Assembly: GCF_036689865.1 (NCBI RefSeq)
Contig: NZ_JBAHUQ010000046.1
Location: 1-36,132, forward strand
DNA: 36,132 bases
Direction: 5' to 3'
From: Magnetococcus sp. PR-3
GTDB taxonomy: Bacteria > Pseudomonadota > Magnetococcia > Magnetococcales > Magnetococcaceae
Shown here: positions 23,806 through 33,102 of the stretch, piece by piece
Layout of the letters: each line of letters starts with the position of its first letter
Position numbering within the stretch: the stretch's first letter is position 1
Notes under the pieces: model-generated
Databases searched by the model: none
Told to the model about the DNA's origin: nothing
The model's input: the letters and a program-made list of their open reading frames with translations, nothing else
Program-made: the position numbers and the translations under genes

Positions 23806-25506
23806 TTAGGTATGGCATTGGCCCTCTTCAGAGGCATAAACCACTTGGTTTCTACCCCGTTTTTTCGCTTCATACAGTGCGCCATCAGCCGCACGAATCA
23901 TCGCATCCGGCTGGGTGATCTGTAGGTCAGGATAGGTGGCCACGCCAATACTGATGGTTACCTTAAGGCCATCCACCTCTTTTTCTGCAACACGTTCCCG
24001 TAGACGGTCTGCTACTTTGACGGCACCTTCTGGGTCTGTGTTTGGCAGGATGACACAGAACTCTTCACCACCATAACGGCAGGGATAATCAATATTACGG
24101 AAGTAAGATTTCATCTCAGCGCCCAGTGCAATAAGGACCCGGTCTCCCTGCTCATGGCCGTAGGTGTCGTTAAACTTTTTAAAGTGGTCAACATCCAGCA
24201 GTAGCAAGCTGAGGTTTAAGCCGTAGCGCACCGCCCTTTGCAACTCTTCTTCAAGCAACTCATCCATACGACGGCGGTTAATCAGTTTGGTTAAGCCATC
24301 CGTTGTCGAGAGTTCACGGAGTTTTTGTTCCAGACGTTTCTCTTCAGTGACATCGCGGATAAGTGCTGCTGAGCCAATAGGCTCACCATGGTCATCCTTG
24401 ATCGAACGAACATAAAGATTAAGCACTTTTTGCTTATAAACGACCGTCTCTGGCATCTCAAAGCCACTGCTCTCCAAGAAGGTTCGAATATAGTCAGGAT
24501 CATCAATTATATAATTAAAGCCCTGTTGACGAATCTCTTGGTCGGTTTTTTCCAAAATACGTTCAGCAGAGGGGTTAACCAGGACAACCTCACCATCAGG
24601 GTTGGTAACAATCATCCCCTCTTTGGCGCTTCGTATAATGGTTTGAAGTTTGTTCTGCTCACTTTCAAGGCCAGTATAGGTACTTTGCAGCTCACCAATC
24701 ATTCGATTAAAGGTGCGGGCCATATTGGAAAGTTCATCGTGCCCATCTTCAGGAACATTCTGCGCCCAATCACCCTCTGCCATACGGTCCATAGCATGGC
24801 TGACCTCTTTAATGGGACGTACAACCGAACTGTGGATGAGCAGGTAGGTGAGAACAAAGATAACCAGCAATGCAGTGATCATGATCACAATAGCCCAATA
24901 ACGGGTATTGTAGATATCTTGCTGAACAGCATTGAGGGTGGTAGTCAATCGCAGCACACCCCGCGCTTTTTCCCCTTCAACATGGCAAGACTGACAAGAG
25001 TCATTGGTATCAATACGCGACCAATAAACGAGGGTTTGATCCCCTGTTTTCTCATCGTCCATGTACTCGGCCAACTGCGCTTTTTGTACAATTTTATCGA
25101 TGTAGGCAGGCGTTATGGTATCACGAGAATCAGAGCCCTTTCGTTCTTCCTCCAGGCTAAAGGCTTCTGGATCATCCAATTTTTTATTCACGTTATGGAT
25201 GGTCTGATTATCCTCAAATGCAGGCTTTCCATCTAAACGATAAATGCGGAAATCTGTAATCCCTGAAACCTCACCAAGGTCCAAGGCATACTGCTGGGCC
25301 TCATCGGCCTGTCCTGAGAGCATAACGGTCTGCAAAGATTGACTGACAGACTGAACCAGAATACGCATGGTGCGTTCATTCTGGTCCATAATGGTATTCT
25401 CCTGGTGACGCAGAAAAAAGAACATCTGCACAACCAGTCCAACCAGGACAGCAAGCCCAACCAGGACAAGAATCCGGGTTCCAATACTACGAAAATTTAG
25501 CATCAC
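23806..25506 (-). CDS. Diguanylate cyclase with periplasmic c-haem motif, HAMP and PAS
   Basis: A 566-residue protein. TM1 covers residues 10-32, a periplasmic domain about 33-200 with CQSCH (171-175), TM2 about 203-228, HAMP (VVRPIKEVSHAMDRMAEGDW), PAS (about 288-400) and GGDEF (about 405-560). The active site is GGEEF at 479-483. The product-inhibition RxxD site (RNID) sits five residues before it, so the cyclase should be active and feedback-inhibited. The CXXCH on the periplasmic side, in a single-domain sensor, points to covalent haem c, so redox state or a gas such as NO or O2 may be the signal. Monocistronic. Confidence 0.88.
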   Translation of the reverse strand: MMLNFRSIGTRILVLVGLAVLVGLVVQMFFFLRHQENTIMDQNERTMRILVQSVSQSLQTVMLSGQADEAQQYALDLGEVSGITDFRIYRLDGKPAFEDNQTIHNVNKKLDDPEAFSLEEERKGSDSRDTITPAYIDKIVQKAQLAEYMDDEKTGDQTLVYWSRIDTNDSCQSCHVEGEKARGVLRLTTTLNAVQQDIYNTRYWAIVIMITALLVIFVLTYLLIHSSVVRPIKEVSHAMDRMAEGDWAQNVPEDGHDELSNMARTFNRMIGELQSTYTGLESEQNKLQTIIRSAKEGMIVTNPDGEVVLVNPSAERILEKTDQEIRQQGFNYIIDDPDYIRTFLESSGFEMPETVVYKQKVLNLYVRSIKDDHGEPIGSAALIRDVTEEKRLEQKLRELSTTDGLTKLINRRRMDELLEEELQRAVRYGLNLSLLLLDVDHFKKFNDTYGHEQGDRVLIALGAEMKSYFRNIDYPCRYGGEEFCVILPNTDPEGAVKVADRLRERVAEKEVDGLKVTISIGVATYPDLQITQPDAMIRAADGALYEAKKRGRNQVVYASEEGQCHT

Positions 25507-25733
25507 GTAAGCACTCTGATTTCAGTATAGCTTCAAGCTTATCCTACAAATCTAGGGTGAAGCACCATTAGATGTAATCGTAAGAATTGCTATGGAAAGT
25601 ACACAACTATCGAAAAAAAACGCGCTAATTATAGGAGATTTTCCAGGCTTTTGCACGGAGAACTCGACAGACATATACGCTTTATTTAAAACCGATTTTT
25701 TTTACCCACTCATAACGTGGGTCTGATTTAACT

Positions 25734-28700
25734 TTATTCGCAAGAACGAGGGGTTAATAATAAATAGAGAACGGGTACTAAAATCAGGACCACAAAGGTG
25801 GCGAAGAGTACCCCAAACCCCAAACTTAAAGCCATGGGGATAAGGAAGCGGGCCTGTACGGACGTTTCAAAAATCATGGGTGCCAGCCCCACGAAGGTTG
25901 TCAGTGAGGTTAATAAGATCGGCCTCAGGCGGCTAATACCGGCATGTATGACGGCTTTATAGGGGGTTAATCCGGTATCCCGTGCACGGTTAGCACCATG
26001 TATCAGAATTAATGAATCGTTCACCACAACACCGGAAAGTGCAATGATTCCCAAAATACTGACCAAGCTCATACCATAATCCATGACCATGTGCCCGGCG
26101 ACAGCACCCACAAAGCCCATGGGGATAACCGACATGATGATTAAGGGTTGGCGGTAACTGGCAAAAGGGATGGCCAATAAGGCATAGATCACCACCAAGG
26201 CAAGCAGGTAGTAGTGACGTAAAACTGTAAAGGTATCATCATTTTCTCTTTTGGCCCCCACATAGCGGCTCTTAAGGGCAGGAAAAGCTGCTTTTAAAGC
26301 CGGAATAATATTTGAATTTAATTGTTTCATGGCTTTGCGGGGGTCTCGAACCCCCGGCGCCAACTCCCCGGAGACATTAATTACCCGTATACTGCCCTCC
26401 CGCACAATGGTGGTCGGGGCGGTACTTCTCTTAAAAGTCGCCACATGGGGTAGGGGGACCATCTCCCCTTGTGGGGTGTGTATCAAGAGCTTTTTAAGAT
26501 CCAATTCATTGCGTCGCTGATGACTGGGAAAACGCACCATAATGCGCATTTCATGGCGATTACGTTGTTCACGCACCGCTTCGGCCCCATAAATGGCATC
26601 GCGTAGTTGATTGGCAACATCATTGGCGGTAATGCCATAATTGGTTGCCAAGGGGGTTAAGGTAAAATCCAGCTGCGGTTTACCAACTGAAAACCCACTT
26701 TCGACATTAACCAGTTGATCCATACGACGCATGTGCTGTTCTAACTGTTGGGCAGCCTGCTCCAACATGCGTAGATCAGGATGAGACAGTTCCACGTCGA
26801 CATCGGCCCCAGCACCAGGCCCAATATTGTAATGAAAACTCAGCCCTTCAATCTCAGGGGGTAGGGGGGTCATGGCTTGACGCCACGCCGTGGCAAACTG
26901 TGAGGCACTCACCCCTGTCTTGGCAATATCCTTTAAATGCAGCTCCATGGCCACGAGGTGGCTACCACTGCTGGGGCGGGGAGAGCCATGACCGCCAGTC
27001 CGAACAGCTTCTCCCACACGGGTAAACATGCCATCAATTAATGAGGGATCCCCTAAATGTTCTGCAGCTTTCCGGGCGGCATGCTCCAGCTTTTTTTGCA
27101 TGGCGAGGGTTTGATTATAAGGTGCGTCGTGGGCCAAACGCATACTAGCCCGGACATCATCATCCTCGACTTTTGGGAAAAAGTTAAAAGGTACGGTACC
27201 ACTTTTAACCAAAGCGATGGAAAGTGCTAATAGAACCATGGAGAAGGTAATGACACTCCAGCGGTGCCGGAGAGAGAAGAGCAGAATGGGCCGGTAATAG
27301 CCCAAGGTAAAGCGCTGTAGGGCACGCCCCATGCCTTTGCGACTGGCTTGACGGAGTTTTTGAATATCTAACCCTGCGGTATGGGCTAAATGAGCAGGCA
27401 AAACATAAAAGGATTCGAGCAAAGAAAAAAGCAGTACCAATACGACAATGGCTGGGATCAGCATAAAAATTTTACCCAGCGTACCGGGTACAAAAAACAG
27501 CGGCATAAAAGCTGCCACCGTGGTCAGTATTGAAAAAGTAACTGGGGTTGCGATCTGCCGTGTTCCAGTTATGGCTGCGCCTGTTGTCGGCACACCGCGC
27601 TGCATTTGAGCGTAGATGTTTTCACCAACGACAATGGCATCATCCACCACCAACCCTAATGTCACAATGAAGGCAAAGAGGGTGACCATGTTGATGGAGA
27701 GATCAGCCCCTGGCATAAGCACAAAGGCCCCTAGAAATGAGAAGGGGATACCTACCGCAACCCAGGCAGCCAGGCGCAGATTGAGAAACACGGCAAGGAT
27801 GATCAAGACCAGTATCAAACCCAGCCCAGCATTTTTTAACAGTAGTTGAATACGGCCCTTTAAAATTTCTGAATTATCTTTCCAGGTGTCGACATGAATG
27901 GTTTGAGGCAAGGTTTGCCTGAGCTGCTCTGCATAAGCTTTAACACGATCACTAACCCCTGTCGGGGTCTCTTTCCCAACACGATAAGCGGTTAAGCGCA
28001 GTGCTGGCGTACTGTTGAAGTAGTAGGCTTTTTCTTCATCTTCGCGGTACGCATCACGGATGGTGGCAATATCACCTAAGCGTACGGCTGCTCCCCGGGT
28101 ATCTTCAACAATAACCAGATCTTTTAGTTTACTTCCTTGTCGTCTGCGCTCGTTCACGCGTATCAGGGTATCCCCTGCTTGGTTCTTTAATGTACCGGCT
28201 GGCCGCTCTAAGCTTGATTGACCAATACGTATGGCAACATCGTTTAACGTCAGTCCTAGAGATTCCAACTGTTCTCTATGCATTTCAACATGGATCTCAG
28301 GGTCAGGTAGTCCACTCAGCTCAACCTGTGTAATGCCAGGAATACGTAAAAGATCTTGTCTGGCCCGTTCTGCAACCGGTTGCAGGTCTGCCATAGGAAT
28401 ATGGGCTGAGAGAATAAGATCAATAACATGACGTTTATTGACCACACGCTTAACCACCGGCCTTTCTGATTCCTGTGGGAAGGTGGTAATTCGGTTCACT
28501 TCACTCTGAACATCATTGAGGATGCGGTCACCATCGACATCTCGTTGCAGTTCAAGACTGATACGCGCTTGCCCCTCTGCTGCGTTAGAAGAGACACTTT
28601 TGATCCCATCTAACCCCTGAACCACCTCCTCAACCGCAAGCACAATGCCTTGTTCAACTTCTAAAGGGCTCGCGCCGGGATAGTCCACCGTGATCACGAC

Positions 28701-28886
28701 CCGATCCAGGTCAAATTCAGGAAAAATTTCCTGCTTACTTTCCAACAAACCCAACAGGCCCCCAACAATCACAACCACCATGAATAGGTTGGCAGCCACA
28801 GGATTATGGACCATCCAGGCAATGGGCCCATGGGGTGTTGTCTGTGTGGATCGTTCATGAACGGGTTGTGGACGGTTGGGCATCAT
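25734..28886 (-). CDS. RND efflux pump, inner-membrane transporter (AcrB/HAE1-like)
   Basis: A 1050-residue protein of typical length. It has TM1 (AANLFMVVVIVGGLLGLLES), a long periplasmic loop, the TM2-TM6 block, TM4 with the proton-relay pair in GLVVDDAIVVGENIY, a second large loop and a matching C-terminal TM block (IIALSGVVVNDSLILIHGAN). It exports substrates by proton antiport in a tripartite complex. The two Asp in TM4 are conserved. The membrane-fusion gene ends two bases before it on the same strand. No outer-membrane TolC-type gene is in the window. The substrate cannot be told. Confidence 0.92.
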   Translation of the reverse strand: MMPNRPQPVHERSTQTTPHGPIAWMVHNPVAANLFMVVVIVGGLLGLLESKQEIFPEFDLDRVVITVDYPGASPLEVEQGIVLAVEEVVQGLDGIKSVSSNAAEGQARISLELQRDVDGDRILNDVQSEVNRITTFPQESERPVVKRVVNKRHVIDLILSAHIPMADLQPVAERARQDLLRIPGITQVELSGLPDPEIHVEMHREQLESLGLTLNDVAIRIGQSSLERPAGTLKNQAGDTLIRVNERRRQGSKLKDLVIVEDTRGAAVRLGDIATIRDAYREDEEKAYYFNSTPALRLTAYRVGKETPTGVSDRVKAYAEQLRQTLPQTIHVDTWKDNSEILKGRIQLLLKNAGLGLILVLIILAVFLNLRLAAWVAVGIPFSFLGAFVLMPGADLSINMVTLFAFIVTLGLVVDDAIVVGENIYAQMQRGVPTTGAAITGTRQIATPVTFSILTTVAAFMPLFFVPGTLGKIFMLIPAIVVLVLLFSLLESFYVLPAHLAHTAGLDIQKLRQASRKGMGRALQRFTLGYYRPILLFSLRHRWSVITFSMVLLALSIALVKSGTVPFNFFPKVEDDDVRASMRLAHDAPYNQTLAMQKKLEHAARKAAEHLGDPSLIDGMFTRVGEAVRTGGHGSPRPSSGSHLVAMELHLKDIAKTGVSASQFATAWRQAMTPLPPEIEGLSFHYNIGPGAGADVDVELSHPDLRMLEQAAQQLEQHMRRMDQLVNVESGFSVGKPQLDFTLTPLATNYGITANDVANQLRDAIYGAEAVREQRNRHEMRIMVRFPSHQRRNELDLKKLLIHTPQGEMVPLPHVATFKRSTAPTTIVREGSIRVINVSGELAPGVRDPRKAMKQLNSNIIPALKAAFPALKSRYVGAKRENDDTFTVLRHYYLLALVVIYALLAIPFASYRQPLIIMSVIPMGFVGAVAGHMVMDYGMSLVSILGIIALSGVVVNDSLILIHGANRARDTGLTPYKAVIHAGISRLRPILLTSLTTFVGLAPMIFETSVQARFLIPMALSLGFGVLFATFVVLILVPVLYLLLTPRSCE

Positions 28887-28888
28887 GG

Positions 28889-30076
28889 TTATTTGGCTCC
28901 GCTTGGCTTGGTGCGGGGCTGCTGTTCAGTAAGGGTGACGGGTTGCCCGTCAACGGGTAGTGAAAGAGGGCTTACCACCAGGTTAAGATGACGCTGATCA
29001 GACTGAGGTATGCGGACATACAACACCCCTTGATCTTCCCACATAGGTTCTATGGTATAGGATTTTAATGCTTGGTTTTGGACTGTCCATATCCGGTTGC
29101 CATCCTCGGTTGCTTGCGTTGGGATGGCATAGATATGTGGTTGAGGAGAGCCTGTTAATTGGGCATGAACAAAACTGCCAGGTAACAGTGGCAAGCCACG
29201 GCTCATCATCGGGTTATCCAGCTTGGCCAATAGCGTCAAACGCCGCGTTGTGGTTTGCAACTCACCTAAAACCCCTGTGAGCTGTGCCACCGTTGCTGGC
29301 ACTTGCATATTGGTACTGGGACGCAAAAATAGTTTTGGCCCTTTACCTTGTTGAATTTTCTTATGGTTCAGTAGTGAAAACTGAGGTTGAGCCATACTTA
29401 AATGCACTAAAAAATGATCACTGGCAATCAAACGAGCAATCTCTTGCCCTGCAACAAGCCATTGCCCCATCGCCACATCTTTGCTGACCACCAATGCATC
29501 AAAAGGGGCAAAGAGCAGGGTATAACGATGCTCTCTTTTAGCCTGCTCATGTTCAATACGTGCGGTTGCCAGCTTTTGTCGAGCAACCCCTAGATGGGGA
29601 AGTCTTAGTGCCAGGTCACTGGCCTGCTTGCTGTCACCCCGGCGCAAAACCGCCCAGTCCTGCTTGGCGAGTTTTTGCCGACCTGCTTCAATTTCCAACT
29701 CCAGTTCCGCAGTACGCGCACGGCTAGCCAGCAGTTTGATATGTCGTTTGGCCTCTTGATCCTCTAATCGAACCAATAACGCCCCTTTTTTTACCGTGCC
29801 CCCTAAAATCAGATTGGGGTGAACCTCCACCACACGCCCTGCAATACGTGGCATTAAACGTAATTGACGGCTGGGGTAAACTTCTCCTGTGAGTGTCATT
29901 TTAGGGGCGTGCCATGCAGGCTGGATGGCTTGTACTTGAATGTTTGGCCTCGCCTGCATGGAGACAGGTGTGGCCGGTAACGGATCCATGGTTCCGATAT
30001 AGCGGATCGCCATGGCACCACCCGCTAAAATAAGCAGTGGAAAAAGTAGGGTTTGTAATGCCTTAAAACGGTTCAT
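28889..30076 (-). CDS. RND membrane-fusion protein (periplasmic adaptor)
   Basis: A 395-residue protein. It has an N-terminal membrane anchor (ALQTLLFPLLILAGGAMAI), then a barrel/lipoyl region (MTLTGEVYPSRQLRLMPRIA and GGTVKKGALLVRLED), a coiled hairpin (residues about 110-180) and the second lipoyl half (FAPFDALVVSKDVAMGQWL). It links the RND pump to an outer-membrane channel. It is the first gene of the two-gene unit. Confidence 0.9.
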   Translation of the reverse strand: MNRFKALQTLLFPLLILAGGAMAIRYIGTMDPLPATPVSMQARPNIQVQAIQPAWHAPKMTLTGEVYPSRQLRLMPRIAGRVVEVHPNLILGGTVKKGALLVRLEDQEAKRHIKLLASRARTAELELEIEAGRQKLAKQDWAVLRRGDSKQASDLALRLPHLGVARQKLATARIEHEQAKREHRYTLLFAPFDALVVSKDVAMGQWLVAGQEIARLIASDHFLVHLSMAQPQFSLLNHKKIQQGKGPKLFLRPSTNMQVPATVAQLTGVLGELQTTTRRLTLLAKLDNPMMSRGLPLLPGSFVHAQLTGSPQPHIYAIPTQATEDGNRIWTVQNQALKSYTIEPMWEDQGVLYVRIPQSDQRHLNLVVSPLSLPVDGQPVTLTEQQPRTKPSGAK

Positions 30077-30459
30077 GGTGGGCTCAGAGCTTTAGGTTGA
30101 CTGAGATCATAATACAGACCATCCAAATAGCAGCTGACTGCTGATGGGATAGGTTTTTTTAGCAGTGTGGGCTGCGTACCTAGGTTTGGGAAGGATTTAT
30201 AGAAAAAGTTCATGGATAGGTGCAGGTTTTTATTTGACGTGTATGTGAGTAAACCATGAAAGAGATGAATAAAATGCGACGCACATGCGCCTTGCGTTGT
30301 GATGAGATGAATACTACGGAAAAACATACTGCAAAGGTGTTTTTGACGTAGCCAAGGGTCTGTGACACATGTCAAAAGGGTTCATCCCTTCACGCCGTTA
30401 AAGATGGGATTACGCGCTGTACATTTGATTACAAGGCACACTATGGGGTGGTATCAGTC
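30077..30459. other. Divergent promoter region between the pump unit and the regulator cluster
   Basis: No convincing ORF; a 100-residue minus-strand frame overlapping the adaptor start reads as non-coding. The region should hold the promoters for both directions and is a plausible place for autoregulation by the 30460 regulator. Confidence 0.45.
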
Positions 30460-31170
30460 ATGTCTGAACGGATTTTAATTGTTGAAGATGAGACCGACCT
30501 GTTGCGGACGCTTGAATATAATTTCAACCAATCCGGGTTTGATACAATGACAACCACCAATGGTCGTGAAGCTGTGCGTCTGGTCTCGCAAAAACCAGGG
30601 CCAGATCTGATCGTACTGGATGTTATGTTACCCGGTATCTCAGGTTTTGATGTGTGTAAAACCCTACGCAGTCGGGAGGGTACCCGAAAAATTCCCATTA
30701 TTATGCTGACAGCCCGTGGAGAGAGTGAAGATCAGGAGATGGGCTTTGATATGGGGGCGGATGACTATGTGACCAAGCCATTTAGCATGCGTGAGCTGCT
30801 TTTACGTGTTAAAGCCATACTGCGCCGTGCCCATGTTGTCTCCGCACCAGACTTACCCGTGGAAGATCTCTGTTTTGGCCCTTTAAAGGTGGATCAGACT
30901 GCACACCAAGTGTGGGTAACAGGTCAAGAAATACAGTTAACCTTTATGGAATTTAAACTGCTGGTGGCTTTTTTGGAAAACCGAGGGCGTTTGTTAACCC
31001 GCGATTTTCTATTGGATGAAGTTTGGGGTCTCTCCGCCGCGGTACAAACCCGTACCATTGATACCCATGTAAAACGTTTGCGCCAAAAACTGGGGGTGGC
31101 AGGGCAATATATTGAAACCCTGCGCGGTGCCGGTTACCGCTTTGTTAAAGAACTGGGACGTGACCAGTAA
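30460..31170 (+). CDS. Response regulator, PhoB/OmpR family
   Basis: A 236-residue protein from ATG 30460, preceded by GGGGTGG; a GTG at 30448 is also in frame. The receiver has ILIVEDETDLL, phospho-acceptor Asp in LIVLDVMLPGISG, and Lys in DYVTKPFSMREL. The winged-helix domain has LTFMEFKLL, TIDTHVKRLRQKLG and ETLRGAGYRF, close to PhoB. It is divergent from the RND unit, so it may regulate it. No kinase is adjacent in the same transcript, although the receiver-kinase at 31420 follows after 250 bases. Confidence 0.9.
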   Translation: MSERILIVEDETDLLRTLEYNFNQSGFDTMTTTNGREAVRLVSQKPGPDLIVLDVMLPGISGFDVCKTLRSREGTRKIPIIMLTARGESEDQEMGFDMGADDYVTKPFSMRELLLRVKAILRRAHVVSAPDLPVEDLCFGPLKVDQTAHQVWVTGQEIQLTFMEFKLLVAFLENRGRLLTRDFLLDEVWGLSAAVQTRTIDTHVKRLRQKLGVAGQYIETLRGAGYRFVKELGRDQ

Positions 31171-31419
31171 GTATGGATCAAACGGAAATACACCGTAAAA
31201 ATATGTGCATGACATATCCTTGCCAATGCTCGATCAAGAGCATCCATTAAGAACCCTTATCTTTAATCAGCTACTCTGCTGTTTTTGCAGTTTTTTCTCT
31301 CTTATCATATGGAGCTTGAATTTTTTTTTAACTCCAGGCAACTTGGTATCTATCAATGTTACAAATATAGGCTGTGCTGTGCACAGGTGCTCTATATCTG
31401 TTCAACATTCGGAGAGGCC

Positions 31420-33102
31420 ATGGACGAGTCGACCTATATGGAAGAGAAGCCGCGCATCCTGATTGTGGATGACCGGCCGGAAAATATTCTAACCATTGAA
31501 GAGACGCTCCGTGATTTAGAAGCTGAGCTGGTCACTGCACGCAGTGGAAATGAAGCCCTAAGTTTGCTTTTAGATGGACCTTTTGCGCTGGTTATTATGG
31601 ATGTTCACCTACCTGACCTGAGTGGTTTTGAGGTGGTGGATTTAATGTCCAATGTCCAACGCACTAAACGTATTCCCATCATATTTATCTCCGCCGTGCA
31701 TAAGGATGAAAGCCATATCTTTAAGGGCTATTATCTGGGTGCTGTGGATTATATGCTCAAACCCTTTGAACCTGCGATTCTCCGTGGCAAGGTTTCCGTT
31801 TTTCTTGCGCTTGATCAACAAGGTAAAGTTATTGAGCGCCAAAAAGCGGATCTCCAGCGAAGCCGGGATCTTCTAGAGGAGCGTGTTGTACAGCGTACAG
31901 CTCAGCTCTCTGAGCTCAATGAACGGTTACAGTCAGAAATGACGGCCCGCTCTGTGGTGGAAAAAGCTCTTTCCAGTTCGGAAGAGACTCTGCGCAACCT
32001 GTTAACCTATACGCCTGATGTGATCATTTCACTCAACGGTGAAAATGCCATTCGTTTTATCAATCGGGCGGGTGCTCTACCACTACCTCAAGCTTTGGAA
32101 GTTGGTGACTCTCTAACCGCACAACTACCCACTTCAACAGCAAAGCGTATGGCCCGTGCCATCTCATTAGCCAGAGGCCAGCAAAAAGCCCAAACCGTAA
32201 CATTAGCCATTGGGGAAGCCAGTTGGTGGGAGGCTCAAATTCTACCAAGCAATACTGTCAACGATGGCCCTTCTGATCTGCTTTTGATCATTCGTGATAT
32301 GACCGAACGACGTAGCATGCTTACCCGCATGGTGCGCAATGCCCACTTGGTGACCATCGGTGTGTTGGCCAGTTCTGTGGCCCATGAGATCAATAATCCC
32401 AATAATGCGATTCAATTTAATGCTGCTTTTATCAATAAGGCATGGCGGGATGCTCAACCTATTCTAAAAGCTTATGCCGAGGAAAATGGTAGCTATGATC
32501 TTGGTGGAATACCCTTTGAGGAAGTCCAAGAAGAGATGCCTAAACTGCTGGATGGCATCGGTAAAAACTCCAACCGCATTAAAGAGATCGTCTCGTCACT
32601 CAAACAGAATAGAAGAGATGCCGAAGTTGCTTTGCAGCCGGTGAATATGTTGGAGGTGGTGGAAGAGGCGCTCTCTATCCATGAACACCTTCTAAACCGT
32701 TATGGTATTACAGTAGATTTGGCGATTGCTGGTGACCTGCCAATGATCTCAGGGGTTCAGCTACAGCTGGAACAGGTACTGGGAAATGTGATCAGTAATG
32801 CCCTTGAAGCCATGCGGGAGCAGGGGGGGACCTTGCAGATCCATGGTGGGGTGATGGAGAGTAACGAACGGCTTGTTATTTTGGTGCAGGATAGTGGGGA
32901 TGGTATGCAGGAGGATCAGATGAAGCGGGTTTGTGAACCCTTCTTTACCACCCGTCAGGAGCAAGGGGGGACAGGGCTTGGTCTCTCCATCACCTCTCGG
33001 ATCTTACGTGATCATGGTGGCGAGCTCTCTTTTGAGTCAGAGCCTGGTCAAGGCACCCTGGTGCGCATTGAACTCCCCACCAATAAAAAGGGCATCTCAT
33101 GA
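31420..33102 (+). CDS. Cytoplasmic receiver-PAS-histidine kinase
   Basis: A 560-residue protein from ATG 31420 with a GGAGAGG ribosome site; an open frame reaching 31285 is not supported. The order is: N-terminal receiver (residues 9-130, acidic pair IVDDR, phospho-acceptor in VIMDVHLPD, Lys in MLKPFEP), coiled coil (about 135-180), PAS (about 185-300), HisKA with His322 in SVAHEINNPNNAI (NtrB/atoS-like), and HATPase with NVISNALEAM, DSGDGM and GTGLGLS. No membrane helices, so it is a cytoplasmic kinase controlled through its own receiver. Its stop overlaps the next start (ATGA), so the NtrC-like protein is the likely partner. Confidence 0.9.
   Translation: MDESTYMEEKPRILIVDDRPENILTIEETLRDLEAELVTARSGNEALSLLLDGPFALVIMDVHLPDLSGFEVVDLMSNVQRTKRIPIIFISAVHKDESHIFKGYYLGAVDYMLKPFEPAILRGKVSVFLALDQQGKVIERQKADLQRSRDLLEERVVQRTAQLSELNERLQSEMTARSVVEKALSSSEETLRNLLTYTPDVIISLNGENAIRFINRAGALPLPQALEVGDSLTAQLPTSTAKRMARAISLARGQQKAQTVTLAIGEASWWEAQILPSNTVNDGPSDLLLIIRDMTERRSMLTRMVRNAHLVTIGVLASSVAHEINNPNNAIQFNAAFINKAWRDAQPILKAYAEENGSYDLGGIPFEEVQEEMPKLLDGIGKNSNRIKEIVSSLKQNRRDAEVALQPVNMLEVVEEALSIHEHLLNRYGITVDLAIAGDLPMISGVQLQLEQVLGNVISNALEAMREQGGTLQIHGGVMESNERLVILVQDSGDGMQEDQMKRVCEPFFTTRQEQGGTGLGLSITSRILRDHGGELSFESEPGQGTLVRIELPTNKKGIS

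Noticed and set aside
25696-25723. Hairpin ACCCAC...GTGGGT after the RND gene
   Set aside because: On the strand of the RND gene the hairpin is followed by A residues, not T, so it is not a standard terminator for it; no other role is evident.
30073-30375. Minus-strand 100-codon frame overlapping the start of the membrane-fusion gene
   Set aside because: Its composition is unlike a protein, it has no good ribosome site, and it covers the divergent promoter region.
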